DNA from: JBKHYJ01 sp046565505
GTDB lineage: Bacteria > Acidobacteriota > Blastocatellia > UBA7656
DNA length: 64,000 bases
Direction of reading: 5' to 3'
NCBI GenBank assembly: GCA_046565505.1
Contig: JBKHYJ010000015.1
Span: forward strand, 124,001-188,000
The notes beneath the pieces are model-generated. The model had not been told where the DNA came from, searched no databases, and worked only from the letters and a program-made list of their open reading frames with translations. Position 1 is the first letter of the stretch, and each line of letters opens with the position of its first letter. The position numbers and the translations under genes were made by a program. Positions 1-7,515 of the stretch are shown here, piece by piece.

Positions 1-151
1 GTAGCCCATGCCCCCTATGGCGCAGACCTGAATTTACCCTCCGTGTTTGCCTAATACCCATCAACCGGCACGGCCCGTCAGGTTGAGGCGGACATAAAGG
101 CGCGTTCAGAGGTCTAGGTGAAATGAGAGCGTCACGCTCCAGGGTTTCAAT
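1..151. other. Left edge, no assignable gene
   Basis: On the plus strand the first reading frame is open from base 1 to a TAA at 52-54 and could be the last 17 codons of a gene lying mostly outside the window. Seventeen codons are too few to identify it. No convincing promoter for the sigma factor gene that follows was seen between 55 and 151. Confidence 0.2.
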
Positions 152-1051
152 ATGAACGAAAACTGCCCGTGCCCGGAGGTTGCCCGAACGGCCGAGCGCC
201 CCGACCTGGCTCCTGCCCTTGTAACCGGATTCGTCAAAGAAACTCAAAGCCGCACCTGGCAGGAAGCGCTCGTAACGGAATACCTGCCTCTCGTCAACTC
301 CGTGATGCACCGCCTGTCGCCGAGGCTGGCTTTTTCCATTGAGGCCGACGACATTCGCAGCGCGGGCGTGATAGGGCTTGTGGACGCCGCGCGGAGGTAC
401 GATTCGAGCCGCGAGATTCAGTTCCGCACGTACGCAGAGTTCAGGGTGCGCGGCGCGATGCTCGATTACTTGCGCTCGCTGACGTGGGCGCCGCGCGGGA
501 TGTACGGCCGCCTGCGCGAGCTGGAGTCGGTCCGCTCCGAGGTTGAAAACAGAATAGGCCGCAACGCGACGATGTCAGAGCTTGCGGAAGAGATTGGCTT
601 GAGCGTCGAAGAGCAGCACGCCCTGCTGTCGGACGCCAACAGGGTCCGATTCTGCGACGACGGGGCCTTTTACGAAGAGAAGTTGCTCTTGCGGGCCGCC
701 ATGAGCGCGGACCAGGCTCAGCAGGTGATGTCGCGGATCGAGCGGAAGGAGACGCTCGACCTGTTGAGCCGGGCGATCGAGGGACTGCCGGAACGCCAGA
801 AGCTGATTCTGTGGCTGTATTATTTTGAAGAGCTGACGATGAAGGAGGTCGGGGCGGTGCTGAAGGTCAATGAGGCGCGTATCTCTCAGCTCCATTCAAA
901 GGCAATAGCAACTTTGCGGCGCGAGATGAAGCGTCTTTTAAGTGGCGAAGCGCGTCAGGTTGAGAGTAAGGAGCCGAGCAGGCGGGGCCGCAAAGCCGGG
1001 CCTCGACAGCCTCAAGCATCACGCCCGCAAGGAGTAAAGAGTCGATCCTGA
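152..1051 (+). CDS. FliA/WhiG-family RNA polymerase sigma factor (sigma-28 type)
   Basis: This is an alternative sigma factor that directs RNA polymerase to sigma-28-type promoters. Region 2 lies at about residues 40-110 and includes a DDIRSAGVIGLVDAARRYD stretch followed by FRTYAEFRVRGAMLDYLRS, the core-binding and -10 recognition helices typical of FliA/WhiG/SigD. Region 3 is at about 118-190. Region 4, with a LPERQKLILWLYY helix and a helix-turn-helix for the -35 element, is at about 208-262. A basic tail of roughly 35 residues follows and makes the protein longer than a usual FliA (about 240 residues). No flagellar gene is in the window, so the regulon may be motility, chemotaxis or another surface function. 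A consensus sigma-28 promoter pair lies about 1.2 kb downstream and is a likely target. The SD is weak; the ATG was chosen as the only plausible start. Confidence 0.93.
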   Translation: MNENCPCPEVARTAERPDLAPALVTGFVKETQSRTWQEALVTEYLPLVNSVMHRLSPRLAFSIEADDIRSAGVIGLVDAARRYDSSREIQFRTYAEFRVRGAMLDYLRSLTWAPRGMYGRLRELESVRSEVENRIGRNATMSELAEEIGLSVEEQHALLSDANRVRFCDDGAFYEEKLLLRAAMSADQAQQVMSRIERKETLDLLSRAIEGLPERQKLILWLYYFEELTMKEVGAVLKVNEARISQLHSKAIATLRREMKRLLSGEARQVESKEPSRRGRKAGPRQPQASRPQGVKSRS

Positions 1052-1159
1052 AATCCTTGTGAGCGATGAGTCGCCTCGCCCTATCAACCCTGTCTTTTCT
1101 GATGGCATTCTGATTCATCTTGGCCTCACAGGCCCCTGGCGCGAGAAAGATGTTTGTCA

Positions 1160-1184
1160 GGGGGCCGGCGTCCACCCGGCCCCC
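1160..1184. terminator. GC-rich hairpin between convergent genes
   Basis: Nine-base arms GGGGGCCGG (1160-1168) and CCGGCCCCC (1176-1184) pair perfectly around a 7-base loop. The hairpin sits between the ends of the convergent sigma factor and response regulator genes, so a terminator serving both directions is plausible. There is no T-tract, so this is not a classical intrinsic terminator. Confidence 0.5.
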
Positions 1185-1213
1185 GTCGAAGTGTGTGGCC
1201 TACAGGCCGGTCA

Positions 1214-1669
1214 TTACGAACCCCTCGAAACCCTTGAGAGCAGATCGTTCGCCTCCTTCAGCCGGTCTATCGCCTTCTTGTTAGTCAATACGATCTCATG
1301 TTTTTCGAGCGCCGCGACGATGATCTGTAGCAGGTTATCCGGATCCCACGGTTTTTGTATCACGCGGACGGCCCCGCCCTCCTTTATCGCGCTGATGAAG
1401 GTGTCCGTGCCTGTATCGCCCGTGATGATCATGCGTACGATGTCTCTGTTTATAGACATGCTTTCGCGCAGCAGCTTGTCGCCGGTCATGCCGGGCATGT
1501 GCTGGTCGGCGATTAAGAGCGAGACTTTTTCGCCCCTGAGGATCTTGAGGGCATCCTCGCCGCTCGTCGCGCAGACCACTTTGAACTGCTGGCGCAGGAG
1601 CCTCGTGAACATCCGCAGGTTGGCGGGCTCGTCATCGACTACGAGTATTGTGTGTGGTTGATTCAACAT
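1214..1669 (-). CDS. Receiver-only response regulator (second gene of pair)
   Basis: A single CheY-like receiver domain fills the protein (151 residues), with a short helical tail and no output domain. The acidic pocket is Asp12/Asp13, the phospho-acceptor is Asp55 in an ADQHMPGMTG context, and the conserved lysine lies in a QKPWDP motif near residue 104. It would act by protein-protein contact or phosphotransfer rather than by binding DNA. It starts 5 bases after the stop of the upstream response regulator, so the two are almost certainly one transcript, driven by the divergent sigma-28-type promoter at 2220-2246. It has no strong SD of its own and probably relies on translational coupling. 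The histidine kinase divergently encoded at 2358 is the obvious partner. Confidence 0.9.
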   Translation of the reverse strand: MLNQPHTILVVDDEPANLRMFTRLLRQQFKVVCATSGEDALKILRGEKVSLLIADQHMPGMTGDKLLRESMSINRDIVRMIITGDTGTDTFISAIKEGGAVRVIQKPWDPDNLLQIIVAALEKHEIVLTNKKAIDRLKEANDLLSRVSRGS

Positions 1670-1674
1670 AAAAT

Positions 1675-2196
1675 TCAGTTGACCGGCTCCGCCGGCATCT
1701 CGCGGAGCACGCTTTCATTCGCAATTTCGCCGGCGGGGTCCCCGGCCCCACTCTCTAAGCCGAAGATCGCCGGGCAGGAGCGAACGAGGCCCGACAGGGT
1801 TTCGAGCAGTTGTTTCTGCTGCGTGTACTTCTCGTGCTCGCGGAAGGCGTCTTGCACGACCATCTTAAGCGCGATGGGGTCCCACGGCTTGCAGACGAAT
1901 TTATATATCCGCGTGGTGTTGATCGCTTCGACGAGCGCGTCGATGTCTGTGTAGCCCGTCAGTATGATCTTTATCGTGTGCGGGTTGGTGCCCATGCTCT
2001 CGCGCAGCAACTGCGTGCCGCTCATCCCGGGCATGCGCTGGTCCGTGATAATCAGGGACACGTCTTCACGCTTGAGAACCTCCAGGGCCTCTTCCCCGTT
2101 CCCGGCGGTAAGTATTCTGTAGTCTCTGCGGAAGAGCCTCTCCAGCATCCGCAGGTTAGCCGGCTCGTCATCCACTGCAAGAATTGTGTAGGTCAT
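1675..2196 (-). CDS. Receiver-only response regulator (first gene of pair)
   Basis: A CheY-like receiver domain (about residues 3-120) is followed by about 50 residues without a recognisable output domain. Asp9/Asp10 form the acidic pocket, Asp52 in TDQRMPGMSG is the phospho-acceptor and Lys103 sits in KPWDP. The protein is close in sequence to the regulator encoded immediately downstream, suggesting duplication. The ATG at 2196 is preceded by a strong SD (GAGGAGG, 2204-2210 on the minus strand). A sigma-28-like promoter places the start point near 2213, so the leader is very short, about 17 bases. With the divergent kinase it forms a likely two-component or phosphorelay module under the control of the nearby FliA-like sigma factor. 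Confidence 0.9.
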   Translation of the reverse strand: MTYTILAVDDEPANLRMLERLFRRDYRILTAGNGEEALEVLKREDVSLIITDQRMPGMSGTQLLRESMGTNPHTIKIILTGYTDIDALVEAINTTRIYKFVCKPWDPIALKMVVQDAFREHEKYTQQKQLLETLSGLVRSCPAIFGLESGAGDPAGEIANESVLREMPAEPVN

Positions 2197-2219
2197 AGGT
2201 TTTCCTCCTCAAACCCAAT

Positions 2220-2246
2220 TTATCGTCGGGCGCGGGCAAAACTTTA
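2220..2246 (-). promoter_or_regulatory. Sigma-28-type promoter for the response regulator pair
   Basis: Read on the minus strand, TAAAGTTT (2246 to 2239) is followed after exactly 11 bases by GACGATAA (2227 to 2220). The known E. coli sigma-28 consensus is TAAAGTTT, 11 bases, GCCGATAA, so only one of 16 positions differs. It shares a perfect inverted repeat with the divergent promoter. Confidence 0.8.
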
Positions 2247-2268
2247 TACCCCCCGAGTATAAAGTTTT
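2238..2268. repeat. Perfect 12-base inverted repeat made by two back-to-back -35 elements
   Basis: Arms AAAACTTTATAC (2238-2249) and GTATAAAGTTTT (2257-2268) are exact reverse complements separated by 7 bases. The core of each arm is a sigma-28 -35 box, one per direction. The flanking symmetric bases could also bind a regulator, but the promoter reading explains most of the symmetry. Confidence 0.85.
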
Positions 2269-2286
2269 CTCGCCGGCCGCCGATAA
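2260..2286 (+). promoter_or_regulatory. Exact-consensus sigma-28 promoter for the histidine kinase
   Basis: TAAAGTTT (2260-2267), 11 bases, then GCCGATAA (2279-2286): all 16 defined positions and the spacing match the E. coli sigma-28 consensus. Transcription would start near 2293, about 65 bases before the kinase ATG. A sigma-28-family gene lies at 152-1051. Confidence 0.88.
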
Positions 2287-2357
2287 AAATATGAGTCCGG
2301 GTAGAGAACGGCGGCGCGTCCGCGCGTTTTCACATCATGTCGATAGGATTTGGGACT

Positions 2358-3614
2358 ATGAAATCACTAAAGTTTCGCACCAAAGTCTACATGTCTTTTG
2401 CCGCGGTGTGCTTGTTCGGCGTGCTGATGGCGGCCAGCATTGTGGCGATGTCGGAGCCGCTCTCGCCCGTGCAGACCTACGTGGTCGTGCCATGCATGGT
2501 GGCGGCCATCGTCGCCTTGGCGGGCGGGCTGAGCGTTTACCTCACGCGGTCATTCGAGCTCCCTGTTAAGAGCCTCATGTATATAGCGCGCTCCATCAGC
2601 GCGGGCGAGCTGAATCATCAGTTGTCGCTCGACCGCAGGGACGAGTTCGGCGAGATGGCCGAAGCGCTCAACCTGATGGTGATAAACCTGCGCAACAAGA
2701 ATGAGGACCTCGCCAACCAGATACGGAGGCTGCGCGAGACTAAGAGCGAGCTGGCCGAGACGCAGAACCAGTTGGCCCTGCAAGAACACCTCATGCAGCA
2801 AGAGAAGATGGCCGCCCTTGGCAGGCTGGTCGCGGGCGTGGCCCACGAGTTGAACAACCCCATAAGCTTCGTCTACAGCAACACCGTGCTGCTCAGCAAA
2901 TCCATAGTGGATTTGCGCACGCTGCTCGACTTCTACGACTCATGCGAAGGCATGCCCGCGGAGGTCAAGGAAAAAGCCATGAGCCTGAAGGAGGAGATAG
3001 ATTACGATTACCTGGTGAACGACCTGACGCAAGCCATAGACGACTGCCACGAGGGCTCGCGCCGCGTGCGTGACATCGTGTTAAACCTGAAGACGTTTTC
3101 GCGCGCCGACGAGTCGCAGCTGCGGAAGGCCGACATCGTCGAGGGCATCGAATCCACCGTAAGAATGCTCGGCCAATTCTTCCACTCAGACCGCGTCGTG
3201 TTGCACCGCGACTACGCCGAACTGCCCGAGATTGAATGCTACGCCGGCCAACTCTCGCAGGTGTGGATGAATCTGATGGTGAACGCCGCTCAGGCCATGA
3301 ACAGCCGCGGGGACCTTTGGATCACGACTACGGTGGAGGACGATTACATCGTGGTCAAGTTCCAGGATAACGGCCCGGGCATCCCCGAAGACGTGATTAC
3401 AAGGGTGTTCGACCCGTTCTTTACGACCAAGCCCGTGAAAGAAGGTACGGGCCTCGGACTGTCTATCGTGCATGGAATAATCGAGCGCCACGGCGGCGAC
3501 ATAAGAGTCGAGAGCAAAGTCGGCGCCGGCGCGACGTTCACGGTCAGGCTGCCCGTGAGAGGCGTGGCGTCGTTTGATAATAAGTTGGAAGAGCCCGAAG
3601 CGGCCGTCGTCTAA
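2358..3614 (+). CDS. Membrane sensor histidine kinase with HAMP domain
   Basis: The protein has two membrane segments near the N-terminus separated by only a short loop, so there is little periplasmic sensor. A HAMP linker and a coiled coil (about residues 70-150) follow, then the dimerisation/phospho-acceptor domain with His163 in VAGVAHELNNP, and an HATPase_c domain with the N box around NLMVNAAQAMN, G1 box DNGPGIP, F box DPFFTTK and G2 box GTGLGLSI. The family autophosphorylates on His and passes phosphate to receiver domains. The two receiver-only proteins encoded divergently are the likely partners. An upstream ATG at 2337 is in frame, but 2358 gives a more usual N-terminus and has AGGA/GGG upstream. 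An exact sigma-28 promoter precedes it. Confidence 0.92.
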   Translation: MKSLKFRTKVYMSFAAVCLFGVLMAASIVAMSEPLSPVQTYVVVPCMVAAIVALAGGLSVYLTRSFELPVKSLMYIARSISAGELNHQLSLDRRDEFGEMAEALNLMVINLRNKNEDLANQIRRLRETKSELAETQNQLALQEHLMQQEKMAALGRLVAGVAHELNNPISFVYSNTVLLSKSIVDLRTLLDFYDSCEGMPAEVKEKAMSLKEEIDYDYLVNDLTQAIDDCHEGSRRVRDIVLNLKTFSRADESQLRKADIVEGIESTVRMLGQFFHSDRVVLHRDYAELPEIECYAGQLSQVWMNLMVNAAQAMNSRGDLWITTTVEDDYIVVKFQDNGPGIPEDVITRVFDPFFTTKPVKEGTGLGLSIVHGIIERHGGDIRVESKVGAGATFTVRLPVRGVASFDNKLEEPEAAVV

Positions 3615-3621
3615 ACGCGAC

Positions 3622-3648
3622 CCGGCCGACCGTCTTCAATGCGGCCGG
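3622..3648. terminator. Hairpin between convergent kinase and VWA genes
   Basis: CCGGCCG (3622-3628) and CGGCCGG (3642-3648) form a perfect 7-base stem around a 13-base loop, between the stops of two convergent genes (3614 and 3689). It could act as a two-way terminator. It has no T-run. Confidence 0.4.
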
Positions 3649-3688
3649 CCCGCCTCACGCGACCGCAGGGGATGACCCCGCGGGCCGC

Positions 3689-5854
3689 TCATTGCGTGAT
3701 TATGAATGGCGCCTGCCGCTTGATTAGCTTGCGCGTAACCACGTCGAGCGCCTCGATCATCGCGACGTATTTCCCTGGCGAAAGCTTTGCGAGGCTTATG
3801 TATTTCGCGAACGTCAGGTGGGGCACCGGCTCCGCGGCCGCCTCCGTCAGCATGTAATCTATCGGCCTGGTCGCCGCCTTATCATCTCTCATCAGCGTCA
3901 CGGTGACCCTGACGAGTGGATTGCCGGTTTCGGCCTGCCTCGCCGCGTTATACAACTCGAAGAAGATTATCAGGTTGTCAGAGGCCCGGAACTCACGGCT
4001 CGGCGAAGGGCGGACCTGCACCCCATCTTGGCTGAACACGTCGCCCGACGCGCCCGCGTTCCTTGCGCGCAGGGCGATACGGCTGAGCGCAACCGCCGAC
4101 GCGGAGAACTCGGCGTCCGCGACGGGAAGGACGAGCCTCTCTTTTCTCGCGGCCATCTTCCCAGACATCCTGTCTCTTACGATCAAGTCTATGCCGTAGC
4201 TGCCCGGCGTCAGCTCCATATCCTGACGGTAGAATATGTTGTTGTTCAGGATGGACTGGTACTGCTCGGCCGCCAGCTCTACGTCGAAACTCCCGCCCAG
4301 CCTGGACAGAATCTTGTCTTGTGTCTCCCGGATCACGGCCAGAACGTCGAGCTGCATCCGCTGCTTATCACCCTTTCGCTCGAACTTGACTGCGGCGGGA
4401 GGGATCTCTATTGACAGCGGCACGACGTATTGGCCTTCCTGAGACCTGAAAGGGGTCAACTCTAACGACAGCGGCAGGCCGGGCTCGGCTTCCGCCGCCG
4501 CGAAGTTCGCCAGCAATTTCTTGTCTTCCGGCGAGAGCGGCACCACGTCTTCATTCGCGATGGCGTAGTAGCCCGAGCGCGATATGACATGCGTTTCGGG
4601 CCGGCGTACTTCGACCTTCAATTTTCGGAAGGTGCCATCGAAGTTCGGGTCCGTGCTGTAGTAGGCCAGCGTATAGCGCGAGCGGATTTCCTGATCGATT
4701 TGGTTCAGCCCTTTAGCGATGTCGTTGCTGCCCTTGATGAACCTGCCGCCCGTGTCGCCAGAGATTCTGTACAAGATGTCCTGCTCGCGGTCCAACCCCT
4801 CGTGCCGCACATGGTCAAACACGTTCTCTCCGCCCACGGCCTGTATGCGGTCCTCCGCCCTTGTCATCGCGGAAACACCTTCAAGCGGCGAGCCGGGCAC
4901 GGGCGCGCCTGACCGGGGGGCGCCCGCCGTCAGCCCGGCGGAGTCTATTATGTAAATCGCCGTGTTCGCGCGGTTCGCCAGATCAATCGTGCTCTGCACC
5001 TGCCAGTCCTGCGGGGCAGACGTAACGAACCCCTGCGAGAACAGCACCAGCGTCTTCTTTCCCGGTATCGCCCGCTGGGCCTCGCATATGGCGGCGAGGG
5101 CGGCGAGGATGGGGCGCGACTGCTGCATGCTCAACTGCGCCCGCAGCCGCGTGAACTGCTGTAGAGTTCGTGAAGCCATGATGGCCTGACGCCGAGCCGC
5201 CGGGTCCTGTGATTGTGACGAGCTCTTTATCTCTTCCAACTGCTTCGCTATCCGCTCGGCGATCTCGACGCGCTGCGAGGTCGTGGACGACGCGTTCAAA
5301 GCAAAGGCATTCTCCACCGCCGAAATGAGCCTGGCCTTGTCCTGCGTGAATGCCTGTATTAGCTGCAACCCATTCGACACGGCAAACACCGCGACCGTGT
5401 CCGTGTCCGCCATCTGTTCTCTTATGTATTTGAGCGTCCCCTCGCGCACCTGTTTAAGGTTTGATAGCTCCGTGGTCTGCTGGTCCAGCACGAGAGATAT
5501 TATGTTGACAGGCCTCGCGGCGGGCGGCGACACGGGGGCCGCGGCGTCGGGCCGGCCCGTCTTGTCTCCGCCGGCCAGGGGCGGGTCTAAAAACTCTAAC
5601 TTCTGCCGCACGCCGTTCTCAAATATGGTGAAATCGTCCGCCTTGAGGTCCGTGACGTACTTCCCCTTCTTGTCCTTCACCATCACGTCGATGTTGACCA
5701 GTTGGGCCTTCAGTCTTAAAACTTCGTCGCGGCTCTTTTGAGTATCCTTGCCGTCCTGCGCCTGCGCCGCATAGACGGACATGAGGAGGACCGCGATCAA
5801 GCTCCGCGGCACTCCCGCCCGGCGCATGTTGAGAACTGGTCTATGGCCTGACAT
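3689..5854 (-). CDS. Secreted VWFA-related protein (Acidobacterial type)
   Basis: A signal peptide (residues about 1-32, ending AQA) precedes a segment with VDVMVKDKKGKYVTDLKADDF-like sequence and then a von Willebrand A-like domain at about 110-300. This order is characteristic of the VWFA-related family first defined in Acidobacteria (TIGR03436). The metal-site motif is degenerate: LDQQTT stands where DxSxS is expected, so metal-dependent adhesion is doubtful. The C-terminal 350 residues look beta-rich and carry no domain I recognise. The ATG at 5854 has a near-perfect SD (AGGAGGTGA), which fixes the start. The gene begins 4 bases downstream of the stop of the methyltransferase-like gene and may be co-transcribed with it. 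Molecular function is unknown; an extracellular or periplasmic binding role is inferred. Confidence 0.85.
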   Translation of the reverse strand: MSGHRPVLNMRRAGVPRSLIAVLLMSVYAAQAQDGKDTQKSRDEVLRLKAQLVNIDVMVKDKKGKYVTDLKADDFTIFENGVRQKLEFLDPPLAGGDKTGRPDAAAPVSPPAARPVNIISLVLDQQTTELSNLKQVREGTLKYIREQMADTDTVAVFAVSNGLQLIQAFTQDKARLISAVENAFALNASSTTSQRVEIAERIAKQLEEIKSSSQSQDPAARRQAIMASRTLQQFTRLRAQLSMQQSRPILAALAAICEAQRAIPGKKTLVLFSQGFVTSAPQDWQVQSTIDLANRANTAIYIIDSAGLTAGAPRSGAPVPGSPLEGVSAMTRAEDRIQAVGGENVFDHVRHEGLDREQDILYRISGDTGGRFIKGSNDIAKGLNQIDQEIRSRYTLAYYSTDPNFDGTFRKLKVEVRRPETHVISRSGYYAIANEDVVPLSPEDKKLLANFAAAEAEPGLPLSLELTPFRSQEGQYVVPLSIEIPPAAVKFERKGDKQRMQLDVLAVIRETQDKILSRLGGSFDVELAAEQYQSILNNNIFYRQDMELTPGSYGIDLIVRDRMSGKMAARKERLVLPVADAEFSASAVALSRIALRARNAGASGDVFSQDGVQVRPSPSREFRASDNLIIFFELYNAARQAETGNPLVRVTVTLMRDDKAATRPIDYMLTEAAAEPVPHLTFAKYISLAKLSPGKYVAMIEALDVVTRKLIKRQAPFIITQ

Positions 5855-5857
5855 TGT

Positions 5858-6892
5858 TCACCTCCTGAAGGTCAAGGCGTTACGGAAAGCGATTTCACGC
5901 GCGGGTTCACCGCAGCCCCGGCCTAACCCCAGAACCAGGTCCTCTATTTCAGAGCCGCCGCCGAGCCTCGCTACCACGTCGAACTCTCCAGCTTCAGTCA
6001 ATGTAAAAACGGTCCCGGCATTACGGCCCCGCTCATCTGTCATGCAGGCGATAAACAGGCCCCCGCTCGCCAGCCTGCTTCGCAAATTGAGCAGCATCGC
6101 GACCAGCGTATCGTCATCAAAATATTTTCTGTTCAAGACGTTTGCCGCCCTCAGCACATGGAAGCCATCTCGCAGCCCCGTGTTTGAGAGGATGTCATCT
6201 TCGACCACGCTGAAGCCCGGGAGCGCCTTCACCTTCGAGCTGACTAAGGCGACCCGCCGGCAGCCTAGCCAGCGCGTGCCGGCGTACTGCTCACCGGGGG
6301 CCGCGCGGCATGCCTCTCGCAGCGAAGCGAAACGCGCAAACAGCATGATTCTGATCAACGAGAGCGGCAGAAAATATAAAGCGAGATGCCGTCTCCCCGG
6401 CGGGTTTTGAATCGCCTTGCCGAAAATATCAAACTGCAACGGGTAGCCCGCGCCATCCGTCAACACGCGAAGGTGACTGCCGACCGTGACCAGGAATCCG
6501 TTGGCGCTGAGGTCGCCCGCCACCATATGGCAATCGACCCCGGCCCGCCGAAGGCTGTCGGCCCACTCCACCGTGTTGACGCCTGATGAGGCCGCCACGT
6601 CCATCACCTTGAGCGGCCTGTGGGGAGGAAGCAGCCCGCTTACCAGGTCATTCAAATCGTCGAGGCGGTGCGGGTAGGTGAATTTGCGTATGCCGTTTCT
6701 CAGCTTGATGGAATAAAAAAAGCGAGCCTCAAGCTCCTCCTGCCTCTCGTCGCCGGGCGGGTGATCGGGCAGCAACACTTCTCTCGCGGTCGGCACGTGT
6801 TCGAGCAGCCGCCTGTGAAGAGTCTCGGCAGGGCTGAGTCGCCTCGGCGCGGCGCGGCGCGTCTGTTTGATGAGCCCTGCGATAGTGCGCAT
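5858..6892 (-). CDS. Class I SAM-dependent methyltransferase-like protein
   Basis: A protein of 344 residues with a Rossmann-type SAM-binding motif I (KVMDVAASSGVNT, about 95-107) preceded by a helical cap. Further downstream come a VEDDILSN segment and an LRAANVLNRKYF stretch, as expected for motifs around the substrate pocket. The specificity cannot be read from the sequence. The start is set at the ATG at 6892: the open frame continues upstream to 7519, but that extension is antisense-like, arginine-rich and overlaps the clear transporter gene at 6997-7479, so it is not coding. GGGGGAAG precedes the ATG. It lies just upstream of the VWA gene on the same strand. A low-similarity relative of a methyltransferase that lost activity remains possible. 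Confidence 0.72.
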   Translation of the reverse strand: MRTIAGLIKQTRRAAPRRLSPAETLHRRLLEHVPTAREVLLPDHPPGDERQEELEARFFYSIKLRNGIRKFTYPHRLDDLNDLVSGLLPPHRPLKVMDVAASSGVNTVEWADSLRRAGVDCHMVAGDLSANGFLVTVGSHLRVLTDGAGYPLQFDIFGKAIQNPPGRRHLALYFLPLSLIRIMLFARFASLREACRAAPGEQYAGTRWLGCRRVALVSSKVKALPGFSVVEDDILSNTGLRDGFHVLRAANVLNRKYFDDDTLVAMLLNLRSRLASGGLFIACMTDERGRNAGTVFTLTEAGEFDVVARLGGGSEIEDLVLGLGRGCGEPAREIAFRNALTFRR

Positions 6893-6996
6893 GGTCTTCC
6901 CCTGCCCGGCCCCCGCTTCCCCACTTGCCGCCCCGTTCCGGCGACCGGGAAGCCCGCGCCGTTGGGCGTCACGCTTGCGCGAACCCTCCGGCGGCG

Positions 6997-7479
6997 TCAG
7001 GACTGAGGCTTGAAGTAAAGCACCAGGCCCGCCCCGACCGCAACCAGGATGAACCCGACGTAAAGCAACGGGTTGGGTCGCGTGTGAGGGGGGTGTTGGT
7101 ACATCGAAAACAGGACGTTCACAATAGGCGCGCCGCCGAATACGAGCGGCATGACGTAGGTCGGAAGCCCTCCCGTCTTGAATGCGTAGATGATGCACAC
7201 GGCCCCGAGCGCCCCGAGCGCCCCTCCCACCGTGGCCCAGGTTATCCCCCCGGCGTTGAAACCGTTCAACTCCCCTTGCGCGCCGAGCGCCGCCAGAGGG
7301 ACCAGCACCCCTACGAGGAAGTAGGCCGCGCCCACGCAAAGCAGCGCGCGGAACGGGTTGCCGAGCGCGACCTGCCCCCTGTGCAGCGTAGGCCCATACA
7401 GCCCCCAGGAGAGGGCCGCGCCTATTGCGAACATTACCCAGACCATAGATTGCTTTGTCTCCTTCGTTTTTGCAGTCAT
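6997..7479 (-). CDS. Half-size EamA/DMT-type transporter
   Basis: A 160-residue integral membrane protein with five predicted hydrophobic segments (about 12-34, 42-66, 76-101, 104-127 and 137-157) and GAALSWGLYGP near the N-terminus, as in EamA-type drug/metabolite transporters. Typical EamA proteins have ten segments from a duplicated domain; this is one domain, so it would have to work as a dimer. The substrate is unknown. AAGGCGG precedes the ATG at 7479. The PQQ-like gene stops at 7516 upstream on the same strand, so the two could be transcribed together. Confidence 0.75.
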   Translation of the reverse strand: MTAKTKETKQSMVWVMFAIGAALSWGLYGPTLHRGQVALGNPFRALLCVGAAYFLVGVLVPLAALGAQGELNGFNAGGITWATVGGALGALGAVCIIYAFKTGGLPTYVMPLVFGGAPIVNVLFSMYQHPPHTRPNPLLYVGFILVAVGAGLVLYFKPQS

Positions 7480-7515
7480 TATCCGCCTTTGACGCCGGCG
7501 TAGCGCCGGCTTTTC

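Noticed and set aside
1059..1661. 200-codon plus-strand frame
   Set aside because: It is antisense to the clear response regulator gene at 1214-1669.
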